Positions 1 to 7,410 of a DNA stretch of 15,849 bases are shown here, in pieces. Every line of letters starts with the position of its first letter. Positions within the stretch are counted from its first letter, which is position 1. The notes beneath the pieces are model-generated. The model was not told where the DNA came from. It did not search any database and saw only the letters and a program-made list of their open reading frames with translations. This stretch comes from Phycisphaerae bacterium (GTDB taxonomy: Bacteria > Planctomycetota > Phycisphaerae > Sedimentisphaerales > SM23-30), in assembly GCA_021736565.1 (NCBI GenBank), contig JAIPFO010000042.1, positions 1 through 15,849 of the forward strand, written 5' to 3'. A program made the translations under genes and the position numbers.

Positions 1-726
1 GACCCGCAACACATTCGCCCGGTCCGGTAGCTCCCGCGTCCCAGCACCATAACCGATCTGGTCCATCTTCATGCCCGGCATGCCCCCAAACTCCTCGGCC
101 AATGTTGTCAAAATCGGCGCTCCGGTCGGGGTCAGCAACTCACATTCCAGGTCACCGGCCCCGCTGACGACCCCCCCGATCAATTCGGCGGTTGCCGGTG
201 CCGGTACCGGCAATATCCCATGGGCACAGGGTACCGTACCCCGTCCGGTTACCAATTCCGAGCAATATACCTTGTCAACCCCCAGTGACTCCAGTGCCAC
301 GACCGCTCCGACAATATCCATGATCGCATCGGCCATGCCGACTTCATGGAAATGTATCTCTTCGATTGCCAGTCCGTGAACCGTCGCCTCGGCCTCTGCC
401 AGGCGCTGAAATATCGCTATCGACTGGTCCGTGACCCGTTTACTCAATTTCGCCCGCTCAATGATTCCAATGATCGCCTCCAGGGTTCGCCCATGGTGAT
501 GGCCGCTCTCAACGTGATGATGATCCGTTTCAGCGGCCAGCGGCTTGAAAGAACTGGCTGCAATGCCATTTTTAATCACTTTTTCAATCTTCACCTGGAC
601 GCCCTCCAGGTCCAATTTCTCTAATTCTTGCCGTAGAACCTCCTGCGAAGCCCCCGCGTCCAGGCAGGCCCCCACCACCATATCTCCCGCCGCACCGCAA
701 AAACAGTCAAAATACGCAATTTTCAT
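1..726 (-). CDS. larC: LarC nickel insertion protein (nickel-pincer cofactor synthesis), 3' end cut by window edge
   Basis: The minus-strand frame is open from an ATG at 724-726 to the window edge, giving 242 N-terminal residues; the family is about 390-430 residues, so roughly 60% is present. The start MKIAYFDCFCGAAGDM is the family signature, followed by a His-rich loop (residues 69-78, HHHVESGHHH), the motif IHFHEVGMADAIMDIVG (124-140) and GRGTVPCAHGILPVPAPAT (161-179). Known for the family: LarC is the CTP-dependent cyclometallase that inserts nickel into the pyridinium bisthiocarboxylate mononucleotide, giving the NPN cofactor used by LarA-type racemases and epimerases. It is cytoplasmic. 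No LarA, LarB or LarE is in view; they may lie beyond the left edge. The start is 61 bases downstream of the phosphatase stop and has no clear SD. In some bacteria larC is split into two frames; that cannot be judged because the 3' part is missing. Confidence 0.93.
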   Translation of the reverse strand, partial: MKIAYFDCFCGAAGDMVVGACLDAGASQEVLRQELEKLDLEGVQVKIEKVIKNGIAASSFKPLAAETDHHHVESGHHHGRTLEAIIGIIERAKLSKRVTDQSIAIFQRLAEAEATVHGLAIEEIHFHEVGMADAIMDIVGAVVALESLGVDKVYCSELVTGRGTVPCAHGILPVPAPATAELIGGVVSGAGDLECELLTPTGAPILTTLAEEFGGMPGMKMDQIGYGAGTRELPDRANVLRV

Positions 727-787
727 TGTCAGTTATTCCAATTAAAACTCATCAATATTAACGCAACCATTAAATAAAAGAGATCGC

Positions 788-2044
788 CTATTTAGCGAGT
801 ACTTCTCTGGCAGTATCGCATTTCGTTTGCAGGACAGGAAACGGCTGAATGCCGGTTAATTCGGCAATACGTTTGGGGATATCGGTATTATCCAATGTCC
901 CGGAGAAATTTTCAGAACCGGGGCCAAATGCATACACAGGGACATCCGCGGCGGTGTGCGACTCACTGGCCCAATCGGCGATAATGTCCCCCTTATTCTC
1001 CTTCAGGATCAGGCCGCCAGTTTCATGGTCCGCAGTGACAATCACAAGGGTATGACGGTCACACTGGGCAAAAGCAATGGCCTCCTGAACGGCCATGTCA
1101 AACAACAGTGTCTGACGTACCACACGGTCGGTGTCATTGGCATGTGCGGCCCAATCGACCTGGCTGCCCTCAATCATCAGAAAAAAACTCTGTCCGGCGG
1201 CATCGGCCCCATTTTTCTTTTTACTCAATAATTCTATTGCCGTCCTGCTCATCTGGGCCAGGGACGGTTCGGGGTCAAATGTGGTCATGCCTTCTTCGGC
1301 AAACACGCCCAGAACGGGCAGATGTTCCAACGCCAGCATTTCTTGTTTGTTCTTAATGACCTGGTAACCGAACTGCGTGGCCTCGAGAAGAAGATTTCGA
1401 TCGTCCTTTCGTATGCCTTTGTCGATTCCCTTGGGGAGAAAAAACTTTCGTCCGCCGCCGAACATCACATCGATACGATTCGCCAGCAGATGCTCGGCGA
1501 TGTGAACCTGCTGACTTCGCGAAGGGACATGGGCCCCAAACGAAGCGGGGGTCGCATGTGTGATCGCCGAGGTGGCAACCAATCCCGTCGGCCAACCTTT
1601 TTCGGCGAGCTGCTCCAGGATCGTGCTGCATACGACCTTCTCCGGTGTCATGCCAATCATCCCATTATTGGTTTTGAGGCCACAGGCCAATGCGGTTCCG
1701 GCAGCGGCAGAATCAGTGATCGGATGCCCGCTCGAATGCGTTCGCATCACCCCGGCGACGGGCATGCGTTCCATGTTCAATTTCCCGTCCGCCCCCACGC
1801 TTCTGTGTCGTGCCAGGGCAACATGATTGAATCCCATTCCATCTCCAATGCAAAGAATAACATTTTTTACCTGCCCGTCGGTAATGTTTGTTAATGCCTG
1901 ATCGGAACCGGCCGGTTTATAATAAGAAATGGCCGAGTCCGATGAGGGTGATTGGGCCATTTTGTAATCAAATTGTTCAGCCGCCGCAAGAGGCGAGAGA
2001 CACCATATGACAAAAACAATACTCAGCGTTTTGATATTTTTCAT
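788..2044 (-). CDS. Secreted alkaline phosphatase (PhoA family)
   Basis: 418 residues from the ATG at 2042-2044. A longer GTG-started frame to 2083 exists, but the inner ATG gives a clean signal peptide (MKNIKTLSIVFVIWCLSPLAAA, probable cut after Ala22) and follows the weak purine-rich AGAAG. Visible family motifs: NVILCIGDGMG (61-71, metal ligand Asp68), TDSAAAGTA (110-118, nucleophile Ser112), THATPASFGAHVPSR (162-176), EGSQVDWAAHAND (292-304, ligands Glu292, Asp297, His301), TADHETGG (337-344, Asp339-His340) and the final ligand in ESHTAADVPVYAFGPG (361-376, His363). All expected zinc/magnesium ligands and the catalytic Ser are present, so it should hydrolyse phosphate monoesters (EC 3.1.3.1) outside the cytoplasmic membrane. 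PhoA relatives are often induced by phosphate limitation; I see no convincing PHO box. It is transcribed toward larC and may share a transcript with it. Confidence 0.93.
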   Translation of the reverse strand: MKNIKTLSIVFVIWCLSPLAAAEQFDYKMAQSPSSDSAISYYKPAGSDQALTNITDGQVKNVILCIGDGMGFNHVALARHRSVGADGKLNMERMPVAGVMRTHSSGHPITDSAAAGTALACGLKTNNGMIGMTPEKVVCSTILEQLAEKGWPTGLVATSAITHATPASFGAHVPSRSQQVHIAEHLLANRIDVMFGGGRKFFLPKGIDKGIRKDDRNLLLEATQFGYQVIKNKQEMLALEHLPVLGVFAEEGMTTFDPEPSLAQMSRTAIELLSKKKNGADAAGQSFFLMIEGSQVDWAAHANDTDRVVRQTLLFDMAVQEAIAFAQCDRHTLVIVTADHETGGLILKENKGDIIADWASESHTAADVPVYAFGPGSENFSGTLDNTDIPKRIAELTGIQPFPVLQTKCDTAREVLAK

Positions 2045-2432
2045 TAATTCTTCTTTCAAAAATAACACCCGCGTCAAAAACACTGATGCTGCAGGTGTCT
2101 AAAATAACAGTTTAAACATCTAATACAGATGTTTTTTTTTGCATTAATCATTCCAATGTCAAGCCTGAGAATAATCCAACAATGATACCGACAAACGCAA
2201 CCCCAGCAACCAAAGGTATTCTGGCAGGATGATTTTGGCTTTACTTTGACGCTGGCGTCGGCGTCTTTATTCGATATCGTCGTGTATGTGATTGGAAGGT
2301 TCTAATAAAGAACCCGAATACTGCGTCCCGCAAACGTTTACCTGGCAGTTTCGATCGTCAATATAATATTTCCATGCCGGGCCACCGGGCAAATTCAACT
2401 GGATAGCAAGGTGATTTCCGTATCACAGGTGG
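2045..2432. other. Intergenic region with AT-rich hairpin, palindrome and weak repeat copy
   Basis: No coding frame is convincing here. It holds, from left to right: a weak copy of the intergenic repeat core (2071-2092, GCGTCAAAAACACTGATGC); a 7-bp AT-rich hairpin (2114-2120 with 2128-2134) whose right arm runs into a 9-T tract at 2132-2140, which would resemble an intrinsic terminator only for plus-strand transcripts although no plus-strand gene lies upstream; a TTGACA on the minus strand (2157-2162) without a matching -10 at the usual distance; and a palindrome TGACGC-TG-GCGTC (2247-2259) followed by a third GCGTC. The phosphatase promoter should lie here but I cannot assign it. Confidence 0.5.
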
Positions 2433-4328
2433 CTATTCCGTTTTTTCGATGGGATTTTGTGCGAGAATTTTCTTTGCCAGACGGGCATGAAATGTGTCGG
2501 GGCGAGTCTTTATAACGGTTTCTAATAACTGCCGACTGCGAAGCAACAATTTTTCCTGCTCATCGACATAGTCGTTACGAGCGCGTTCTTCCAGTAATAA
2601 TGGGGCCAACTGCAACATGGCCTCCAGGCCGCCATCTTTATCGGGATGCTGACGGATAATCTCTTCAAGATGTTTTATTTTCTGAACGGGATCTTTTATC
2701 AGGAGTGCCAGGGCCAGTTCGATATTATCCTGGAGCGGGTCCGACTGCGGTGCTTTAAGCTGAATTTCTTTAATTCGATCTTCATAATTTAATTGATGGG
2801 GGTCAAGTTTTGCAAAGTCAACCAGGCGAGCATCCTGAGCGGCATCGGTCGTACGGTTTTCTGAGGCGAGCAGTATGGTCATGCGTTCGATCCGAATGCG
2901 TAACTCCTGCAGTTGGTCATCGCTAAGACTTGGGGGCGGGGGTTCAAATATTCGGCCCAGGCGACTGGGCTTGAGTTGATTTTCTGAGGCTTTTTTAGCA
3001 CGACGCTCAATGGCCTTATTGCACATTTCAAGGGCCTCACTGAGCAGGGCCTTGGCAGCATCAAACTTGAAGGCCCCGGTGTCAGGTTTTTTGTAGGCTG
3101 GCTGGAGCCAGGCCAGACGCCAACGGGCTTCGATACTGACGTCATGATTAGCAAACCGCTCGAGAATCTCCTGCCAGATCGGTTCTGAATGGGCAATGGG
3201 AATATTATAATAAAAACCAAGCGTGTCATCATCACGTAAGGCCCTGGCATCAATTTTCATATCGGTCAGCAACGCTTTGTAATACAAGGCATCCGCAACG
3301 CGTAAATCGTTTTTGTGGCCATCGATAAATTTATTGATCCCCTTGCCAATGGCATCGATACGCCTTCTTTCGATCTTCACTTCTTCTTCCTTGGCCAACG
3401 ATTCCGGACTGACCAGATTAGTCGATTCAATAAAAGTCCATCGCCAGTCCTTACGGATCTGTTCAAGAATCAGATCCGAATCAAGATATGGCGTTTTTTT
3501 GATACGAATGGCTAATTCTTTTTTCAAAAGGGGTTCAATACTGCGAAGCTGAAATTCTTTAATCTGGGCGGGGCTATTGCAAAAAACCTCCGCCTGAAAA
3601 TCTCGCTCATCCATACCAATACTGAAATGAAACAATAATATTGTGCCGGTAAGGATCAGGGCAAATATTGGTGAAAGAACACCAGGACGGTATCGTACAA
3701 AATGGCCGATTGATATTACAATTCCAAGAATAATAATGCTACAGAAAAAGGCCAATGCCCATGGTGAATACAGGACCGCCCATCGCAAAATGTCCTGTTC
3801 GGTATTTTGGCCACTGTAAAATCCCCAATAGAGCACTTCGGGTAACAGGCAGATCATGGCCGCTACGAATTTGGATTTGAAACGAAACGGTGTGATACTT
3901 ACCGTCATGCAACTCATAAACAGGCATAAACAGAGTGTCAGGTTGTGGCCGAAAAAAAAGATAGAAAACACAAATGGGATCGCATAGAAAATATTATATA
4001 ATTGAGCAATGAGAACAGGAATAGAACAAAGCAACGCCATCACAAGAGCGACGACAAGTATTTGGGCTGGGAATTGGAAAATATTAATCGGCGTGAGTAA
4101 CTGAGGAATCAAGTATCCAGGCCGATAGGAGCCGCCAATTTGAAAAAATATGCCCGTTCGCATCCACAGATAAAAGATATTCAGGCCCGCGAAGAGGACC
4201 AGATTCACCAACCAAAACCCCCAATTTCCCTTATATTCCCCCATCAGGGTGGCCCCATCAGAGAATAAACGGTATGGCTTATCCGTCAGTAAATCCGTAT
4301 CTGTTTTTAAGTTTTTTTTATTTATCAT
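2433..4328 (-). CDS. Unknown multi-pass membrane protein with long helical (TPR-like) C-terminal domain
   Basis: 631 residues; not recognised as a named family. The N-terminal 240 residues are strongly hydrophobic, with about six likely membrane segments (roughly 37-56, 84-110, 114-146, 155-172, 185-208, 219-237). From about 240 to the end it is polar, alpha-helical in character and rich in Glu/Lys/Arg, with repeated helix-pair patterns resembling degenerate TPR or SEL1-like repeats (for example around 390-440 and 545-625). A proline run (PPPP) lies near residue 480. There is no signal peptide, so the N-terminus is probably cytoplasmic and the helical domain on one face of the membrane as a docking module. 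The ATG at 4326-4328 follows a TATATATAT stretch and has no SD. It sits between ubiE and the phosphatase, with about 300 and 390 bases of non-coding DNA on either side, so it is probably its own unit. No function is claimed. Confidence 0.85.
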   Translation of the reverse strand: MINKKNLKTDTDLLTDKPYRLFSDGATLMGEYKGNWGFWLVNLVLFAGLNIFYLWMRTGIFFQIGGSYRPGYLIPQLLTPINIFQFPAQILVVALVMALLCSIPVLIAQLYNIFYAIPFVFSIFFFGHNLTLCLCLFMSCMTVSITPFRFKSKFVAAMICLLPEVLYWGFYSGQNTEQDILRWAVLYSPWALAFFCSIIILGIVISIGHFVRYRPGVLSPIFALILTGTILLFHFSIGMDERDFQAEVFCNSPAQIKEFQLRSIEPLLKKELAIRIKKTPYLDSDLILEQIRKDWRWTFIESTNLVSPESLAKEEEVKIERRRIDAIGKGINKFIDGHKNDLRVADALYYKALLTDMKIDARALRDDDTLGFYYNIPIAHSEPIWQEILERFANHDVSIEARWRLAWLQPAYKKPDTGAFKFDAAKALLSEALEMCNKAIERRAKKASENQLKPSRLGRIFEPPPPSLSDDQLQELRIRIERMTILLASENRTTDAAQDARLVDFAKLDPHQLNYEDRIKEIQLKAPQSDPLQDNIELALALLIKDPVQKIKHLEEIIRQHPDKDGGLEAMLQLAPLLLEERARNDYVDEQEKLLLRSRQLLETVIKTRPDTFHARLAKKILAQNPIEKTE

Positions 4329-4419
4329 ATATATATAAGAGAGCTGATCATTACAACGCCGGGATCGCAGGTCTTTTTAGAGCCCATTCCCCCGATCTTA
4401 AAGGCTGATTTTGATGGTT

Positions 4420-4440
4420 GCGTCAAAAGTCAATATTGAC
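4420..4440 (+). repeat. Intergenic repeat core, copy 1
   Basis: GCGTCAAAAGTCAATATTG matches the core seen on the minus strand at 5502-5535, 6901-6919 and 9007-9042 (consensus GCRTCAAAAGTCRATTT). Upstream, TCTTAAAGG (4396-4404) has an exact counterpart beside copy 3 at 6881-6889, so the similarity extends past the core. Confidence 0.5.
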
Positions 4441-4514
4441 TCCCACGTCCAAAGTAATTTTACATCATTAAAATCACTCTTTAAAATGGGGAAAAGAAGT
4501 TTCAAAAACAATGA

Positions 4515-4528
4515 TGACGCTGGCGTCC
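4515..4528. repeat. Short palindrome TGACGC-TG-GCGTCC
   Basis: A 5-bp perfect inverted repeat (GACGC/GCGTC) with a 2-base centre. The same arrangement occurs at 2247-2259 and, as an extended version, at 6830-6843. It is followed by the half site TGACGC at 4533-4538. It may be a regulator binding site or part of a structured repeat; position alone does not decide. Confidence 0.4.
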
Positions 4529-4627
4529 ATATTGACGCGGAAAAACGTCAATTAAAATACCGGAAACATGCTCGATGATCATTTCGAGACGATCATCTTA
4601 TTTAAACGAATACAACAGTCCAATATT

Positions 4628-5404
4628 CTACATTTTTTGAGCGACAAAAGCCAGTACTGTTCCAAAATTAAGTTTTTCAATGGTAATTTTCTCAAATCCC
4701 ACCTCTGACAAAATTCTGCCCAGCAGCCCGGCGGTTTGAAAACTGCGGACAGAGTCCGGTAAATACTTATACGCACAGGATTTATCATTCGCGATGAGAC
4801 TACCGATCAGGGGCAAGAAAAGCCTGAAATACACTTCATATCCCCATCGCATCATAATATTTTCTGGCATCGAAAATTCCAGTATAACGATTCGCCCACC
4901 CGGTTTCAATACGCGATAGGCCTCAGAAATCCCCTGTAGGGGCTCCTGTAAATTGCGAATTCCAAAGGCACAGCTCACATGATCAAATTGGCTGTCGTGA
5001 AAAGGAAGCTTCTGGGCGTCACCACATAACCACTTAATTTCAAAGCATTTATGTCGGTTATTCGCCATAATAAGGTCGCTTTTCCCCTGGGCCAGCTGGC
5101 ACATTTCTTTGACAAAATCCAGGCCGACGATACTTTCTAATTGTGGTTCCTGACGGAAGAACTCCAATGCCAGATCCCCCGTTCCACAACAGATATCCAA
5201 AACCCGCTGGCCGGGCCTGATGTTCACCAGTTCAACCGCACGTCGACGCCATCGCTTATCCATATTGAAACTGAGTAGATGGTTCAGGATGTCATAAGTG
5301 CCGGCGATCTGCGCAAACATGGCCTGGACACGGTGGTGCTTGTCCGTTAATTGGTGAGGATTAATTAAATCCTTCCTGCTCCAGTTATTATCTTCTTGTC
5401 TCAT
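4628..5404 (-). CDS. ubiE: Demethylmenaquinone/2-polyprenyl-benzoquinol methyltransferase UbiE
   Basis: 258 residues from the ATG at 5402-5404. An upstream ATG at 5465-5467 would add 21 residues; I prefer the shorter form because the family normally begins 10-25 residues before the RVQAMFAQIAGTYDILNHL block (25-43) and the extension has no family match. Neither start has an SD. SAM-binding motif I is VLDICCGTGDLALEF (68-82), followed by the acidic loop GLDFVKEM (94-101), CGDAQKLPFHDSQFDHV (127-143) with FGIRNL (147-152), and the post-motif RVLKPGGRIVILEFSMP (164-180). Length and all motifs are intact. The enzyme does the C-methylation that turns demethylmenaquinone into menaquinone, or the equivalent ubiquinone step, at the cytoplasmic membrane face. 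In this lineage menaquinone is the more likely quinone (inference). No other quinone gene is nearby. Confidence 0.92.
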   Translation of the reverse strand: MRQEDNNWSRKDLINPHQLTDKHHRVQAMFAQIAGTYDILNHLLSFNMDKRWRRRAVELVNIRPGQRVLDICCGTGDLALEFFRQEPQLESIVGLDFVKEMCQLAQGKSDLIMANNRHKCFEIKWLCGDAQKLPFHDSQFDHVSCAFGIRNLQEPLQGISEAYRVLKPGGRIVILEFSMPENIMMRWGYEVYFRLFLPLIGSLIANDKSCAYKYLPDSVRSFQTAGLLGRILSEVGFEKITIEKLNFGTVLAFVAQKM

Positions 5405-5491
5405 TATGGTTGACAGTATAATATATATGGCGTTTGAATGAAAATCAATTATTGTCGCTACCGTCATAAGTACTTTTGGAGCACATTTTCC

Positions 5492-5541
5492 ACATCCGAA
5501 AGCAGATTTTTAATGCAAAAATCGACTTTTGATGCGGATGT
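5492..5541 (-). repeat. Intergenic repeat core, copy 2, bounded by a 7-bp inverted repeat
   Basis: On the minus strand the core reads GCATCAAAAGTCGATTTTT (5502-5535 overall, continuing GCATTAAAAATCTGC). It is bracketed by ACATCCG (5492-5498) and CGGATGT (5535-5541), an exact inverted repeat. The unit lies between the divergent ubiE and pentapeptide genes, and the in-frame ATGs at 5532 and 5538 fall inside it, which argues against their use as starts. Confidence 0.5.
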
Positions 5542-5567
5542 CATTATTAAAGTCAGGTACGTTCACC

Positions 5568-6239
5568 ATGAATAATCGCCCCCCCCCTACGCTTGCAGAG
5601 ACTCTCCTATCGGATCGAACACTCACGGGACAAAACGTCAGCGGTTTACAGGCTGTCGGGACCGATCTATCCGGATTAGAATGCTATAACAGCACCCTGC
5701 GTGATTTTTCACTCGATGATTGTGGTTTTAATTATTGCCGGGCAATGGAGTCGACGTTACAAAAAATCGATTTTCAGCATTGTTTGTGCAACCATGGGAT
5801 GTATAGCCATTGTCAGTTTGAGACGTTTAAAACCCACAGTAGCTTTCTGAGCAATTCACATTTTAATCAATGCCAGTTCAACGAAACCATAAGCGAATTG
5901 TCAACATTTGGCCTGTCTGTTTTCGAGAATACAACATGGCGTGGCTCTCGGATGAGTGAAGTGTCCTTTATCGGAACACTGTGGCGTGATTGTACATTCC
6001 AGAACGAGACCTACTTCTTTGTGCGATTTCCTTCTTCGCATTTTGTCAATACAACCTTTATAAACTGTTCATTAAAAAAGACCATTTTTCGTGGGGCTCG
6101 TTTTACGCATTGCACATTCGAGTCATGCACATTGGACGATTCGGTGTTTCATAACGCCGAATTTATCGATACACGTTTTATCCATACCGATATTCACCAG
6201 GCGGGCAATCTTAACGGTGTCAAGGGGATAACTATATGA
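5568..6239 (+). CDS. Pentapeptide-repeat protein (right-handed beta-helix, Qnr-sized)
   Basis: 223 residues from the ATG at 5568-5570. Upstream in-frame starts at 5529 (TTG), 5532 and 5538 exist, but they lie in a repeat element and the first residues they add are not repeat-like. From about residue 19 to 213 the sequence can be cut in unbroken steps of five with Phe, Leu or Trp at the central position: FNQCQ, FNETI, FINCS, LKKTI, FRGAR, FTHCT, FESCT, LDDSV, FHNAE, FIDTR, FIHTD. That is about 35 quintets, enough for roughly eight or nine coils of a four-sided beta-helix. Cys often follows two positions after Phe. No signal peptide or membrane segment is present, so it is probably cytoplasmic. 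Some members of this size (Qnr, MfpA, McbG) mimic DNA and protect gyrase, but many have other or unknown roles, and no such function can be claimed here. The stop codon overlaps the next gene's start. Confidence 0.88.
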   Translation: MNNRPPPTLAETLLSDRTLTGQNVSGLQAVGTDLSGLECYNSTLRDFSLDDCGFNYCRAMESTLQKIDFQHCLCNHGMYSHCQFETFKTHSSFLSNSHFNQCQFNETISELSTFGLSVFENTTWRGSRMSEVSFIGTLWRDCTFQNETYFFVRFPSSHFVNTTFINCSLKKTIFRGARFTHCTFESCTLDDSVFHNAEFIDTRFIHTDIHQAGNLNGVKGITI

Positions 6240-6790
6240 TATTCAGACGTTTTACCGTGGGCGGGTATCCGATCAATGGGTACCTGATCGCTGACTCCGA
6301 AACGAAAATCGGCGTGTTCATCGACCCCGGCGGTTTTAATGATGAAATTGACGCGTATGTCAGTCATTTTAAAATTCAATTGCGTCATATTTTCTTTACA
6401 CACGGCCATTGGGACCATACAGAAGGACTAGCCGAATTCTCTAAACACTATGCCGTTCAATGCTATGGCGGACAAGGGGAAGTCCGTGCGGTCAGCAATG
6501 TACTCCATGGGGGCGAGCCGATCATGGTCGGCCCGTTGCGATTTACAGCGATCAGCACGCCCGGTCATACGCCCGGTGGTATGTCCTATTATTGCCATGA
6601 CCGGGTCTTTACCGGCGATGCCCTGTTTTGTGGTTCTGTTGGAGGAACGGAATCGCAGGATGATCGCGAACGGCAACTTGAACATGTCCGAAAAAACATC
6701 TTCACTCTCCCTGACGACACGCTTGTTTTTCCGGCTCATGGTCCGATGACAACCGTCGCAGCGGAAAAGTATTATAACCCGTTTTTTTGA
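6236..6790 (+). CDS. Metallo-beta-lactamase-fold hydrolase (glyoxalase II-like, YcbL type)
   Basis: 184 residues. The ATG shares ATGA (6236-6239) with the stop of the pentapeptide gene, so translation is likely coupled. The fold is complete: THGHWDH (55-61, the HxHxDH metal motif His56, His58, Asp60, His61), STPGHTPGG (107-115, His111), TGDALFCGSVGGTES (126-140, bridging Asp128) and FPAHGPMTTVAAEKYYNPF (165-183, His168). The short length and the closing HGPMTT..E..NPF pattern are typical of small single-domain glyoxalase II-like proteins, which hydrolyse thioesters such as S-lactoylglutathione or related adducts; the large C-terminal substrate domain of classical GloB is missing. Substrate is not inferable. 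It is cytoplasmic, with a GC-rich hairpin 15 bases after the stop. Confidence 0.9.
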   Translation: MIFRRFTVGGYPINGYLIADSETKIGVFIDPGGFNDEIDAYVSHFKIQLRHIFFTHGHWDHTEGLAEFSKHYAVQCYGGQGEVRAVSNVLHGGEPIMVGPLRFTAISTPGHTPGGMSYYCHDRVFTGDALFCGSVGGTESQDDRERQLEHVRKNIFTLPDDTLVFPAHGPMTTVAAEKYYNPFF

Positions 6791-6804
6791 ACCGTCAGAC
6801 GATA

Positions 6805-6824
6805 GCCCCGCCAATAAGCGGGGC
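6805..6824 (+). terminator. GC-rich hairpin after the MBL-fold gene
   Basis: A perfect 7-bp stem GCCCCGC/GCGGGGC (6805-6811 with 6818-6824) with the loop CAATAA begins 15 bases after the stop. It is not followed by a T tract, so it is either a poor intrinsic terminator or a 3'-end stabilising hairpin. Confidence 0.4.
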
Positions 6825-6829
6825 GGAAA

Positions 6830-6929
6830 TGACGCCCGCGTCATGCCCGGCGTGGCGGGATTGGAAGCCTGTTTTCCGTCTCTTAAAGGTAATCTGAATG
6901 ATGCAAATCGACTTTTGATCTGGGCGTCA
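6830..6929 (-). repeat. Intergenic repeat element, copy 3, with palindrome and 8-bp bounding inverted repeat
   Basis: The element starts with the palindrome TGACGC-CC-GCGTCA (6830-6843). The outer TGACGCCC (6830-6837) has an exact inverted partner GGGCGTCA (6922-6929). Inside, the minus strand carries the core ATCAAAAGTCGATTTGCAT (6901-6919), nearly identical to copy 2, and TCTTAAAGG (6881-6889) is shared with copy 1. A coding frame on this stretch has no recognisable content. Confidence 0.5.
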
Positions 6930-6971
6930 GCATTCCCCGGCCCCCATCGAACTGATTTATTTATGCGCATG

Positions 6972-7006
6972 AAAAAGGGTAGAAACGTAACGATTACGTT
7001 TCACCC
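6972..7006 (-). terminator. Intrinsic terminator of rpsT
   Basis: Read on the minus strand, GGGT-GAAACGTAA, loop TCG, TTACGTTTC-T-ACCC, then TTTTT: a 13-bp stem with one bulged T and a 5-T tail. It lies about 60 bases after the rpsT stop. A weaker 8-bp hairpin (7040-7058) lies between the stop and this terminator. Confidence 0.8.
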
Positions 7007-7066
7007 CTGTATAACCTGTAACGAAGGTGCGATTAAGTTGCTATTATCAAATAACAGCATCGCCTG

Positions 7067-7339
7067 TTATGCGTTGGCAATTGCCTGATTGCGTATTTTA
7101 GCCAATTGAGATTTCTGGCGAGAGGCTTTATTCTTATGAATGATGCCTTTATCAGCCAGTCGGTCAATTTTCTTCTGGGCCAAACGCAACTCGGTTTCAA
7201 TGGTATCCGGATTCTGTTCTTTTACCACTGCAAGATAGTGTTTGACCTGTGTTTTTGCCGCACTCATGCGAGCACGATTTCTCATGCGTCTTTTGGCATT
7301 CTGCCGAATTCTTTTTTTCGCTGATAGCGAATGTGCCAC
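7067..7339 (-). CDS. rpsT: Small ribosomal subunit protein bS20
   Basis: 90 residues with a GTG start at 7337-7339. A TTG further upstream (7367-7369) keeps the frame open, but the GTG has a strong SD, AAGGAG at 7346-7351 with a 6-base gap, and gives the family N-terminus (M)AHSLSAKKRIRQNAKRR. The protein is very basic, alpha-helical, and ends with the typical IIHKNKASRQKSQLAK (73-88 approximately) pattern. bS20 binds 16S rRNA early in 30S assembly. The gene is 71 bases after the TPR gene on the same strand, so read-through from it is possible, and it ends at a strong terminator. A non-ATG start is common for this gene and can be part of autogenous control in enterobacteria; whether that applies here is unknown. 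Confidence 0.95.
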   Translation of the reverse strand: MAHSLSAKKRIRQNAKRRMRNRARMSAAKTQVKHYLAVVKEQNPDTIETELRLAQKKIDRLADKGIIHKNKASRQKSQLAKIRNQAIANA

Positions 7340-7345
7340 TTGATT

Positions 7346-7351
7346 CTCCTT
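7346..7351 (-). promoter_or_regulatory. Shine-Dalgarno AAGGAG deciding the rpsT GTG start
   Basis: AAGGAG on the minus strand with AATCAA between it and the GTG at 7337-7339. It is one of the few canonical SDs in the window. Confidence 0.85.
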
Positions 7352-7410
7352 AAAATAATTAGAAATCAATAATTAATGTTTTACACTTTTCATACTGCAT
7401 GACGCAGCGT

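Larger units (their letters stand above)
4329..4627. other. Intergenic region between ubiE and the membrane protein, rich in inverted repeats
   Basis: About 300 bases without a credible gene. It contains a copy of the intergenic repeat core (4420-4440), a shared upstream block TCTTAAAGG at 4396-4404 also found at 6881-6889, a palindrome TGACGC-TG-GCGTCC (4515-4528), a half site TGACGCGG (4533-4540) and a 7-bp inverted repeat GATGATC/GATCATC (4574-4580, 4591-4597). The last lies 30-54 bases after the ubiE stop on the minus strand and could end ubiE transcription, but it is not followed by a T tract. The membrane protein promoter must lie here but is not obvious. Confidence 0.5.

Noticed and set aside
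71..745. Three plus-strand frames at the left end
   Set aside because: Antisense shadows of larC, which is clear on the minus strand but lacks a stop because it leaves the window.
1322..1894. 190-codon plus-strand frame
   Set aside because: Antisense shadow of the alkaline phosphatase, which has complete family motifs.
2114..2140. AT-rich hairpin plus nine T
   Set aside because: Looks like a plus-strand terminator, but no plus-strand gene lies upstream and the stem has only two G-C pairs; listed only within the intergenic entry.
4574..4597. GATGATC/GATCATC inverted repeat after ubiE as a terminator
   Set aside because: Low GC, ten-base loop and no T tract on the minus strand.
6843..7088. 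81-codon plus-strand frame
   Set aside because: Crosses a repeat element, the rpsT terminator and the rpsT 3' end; no coding signal.
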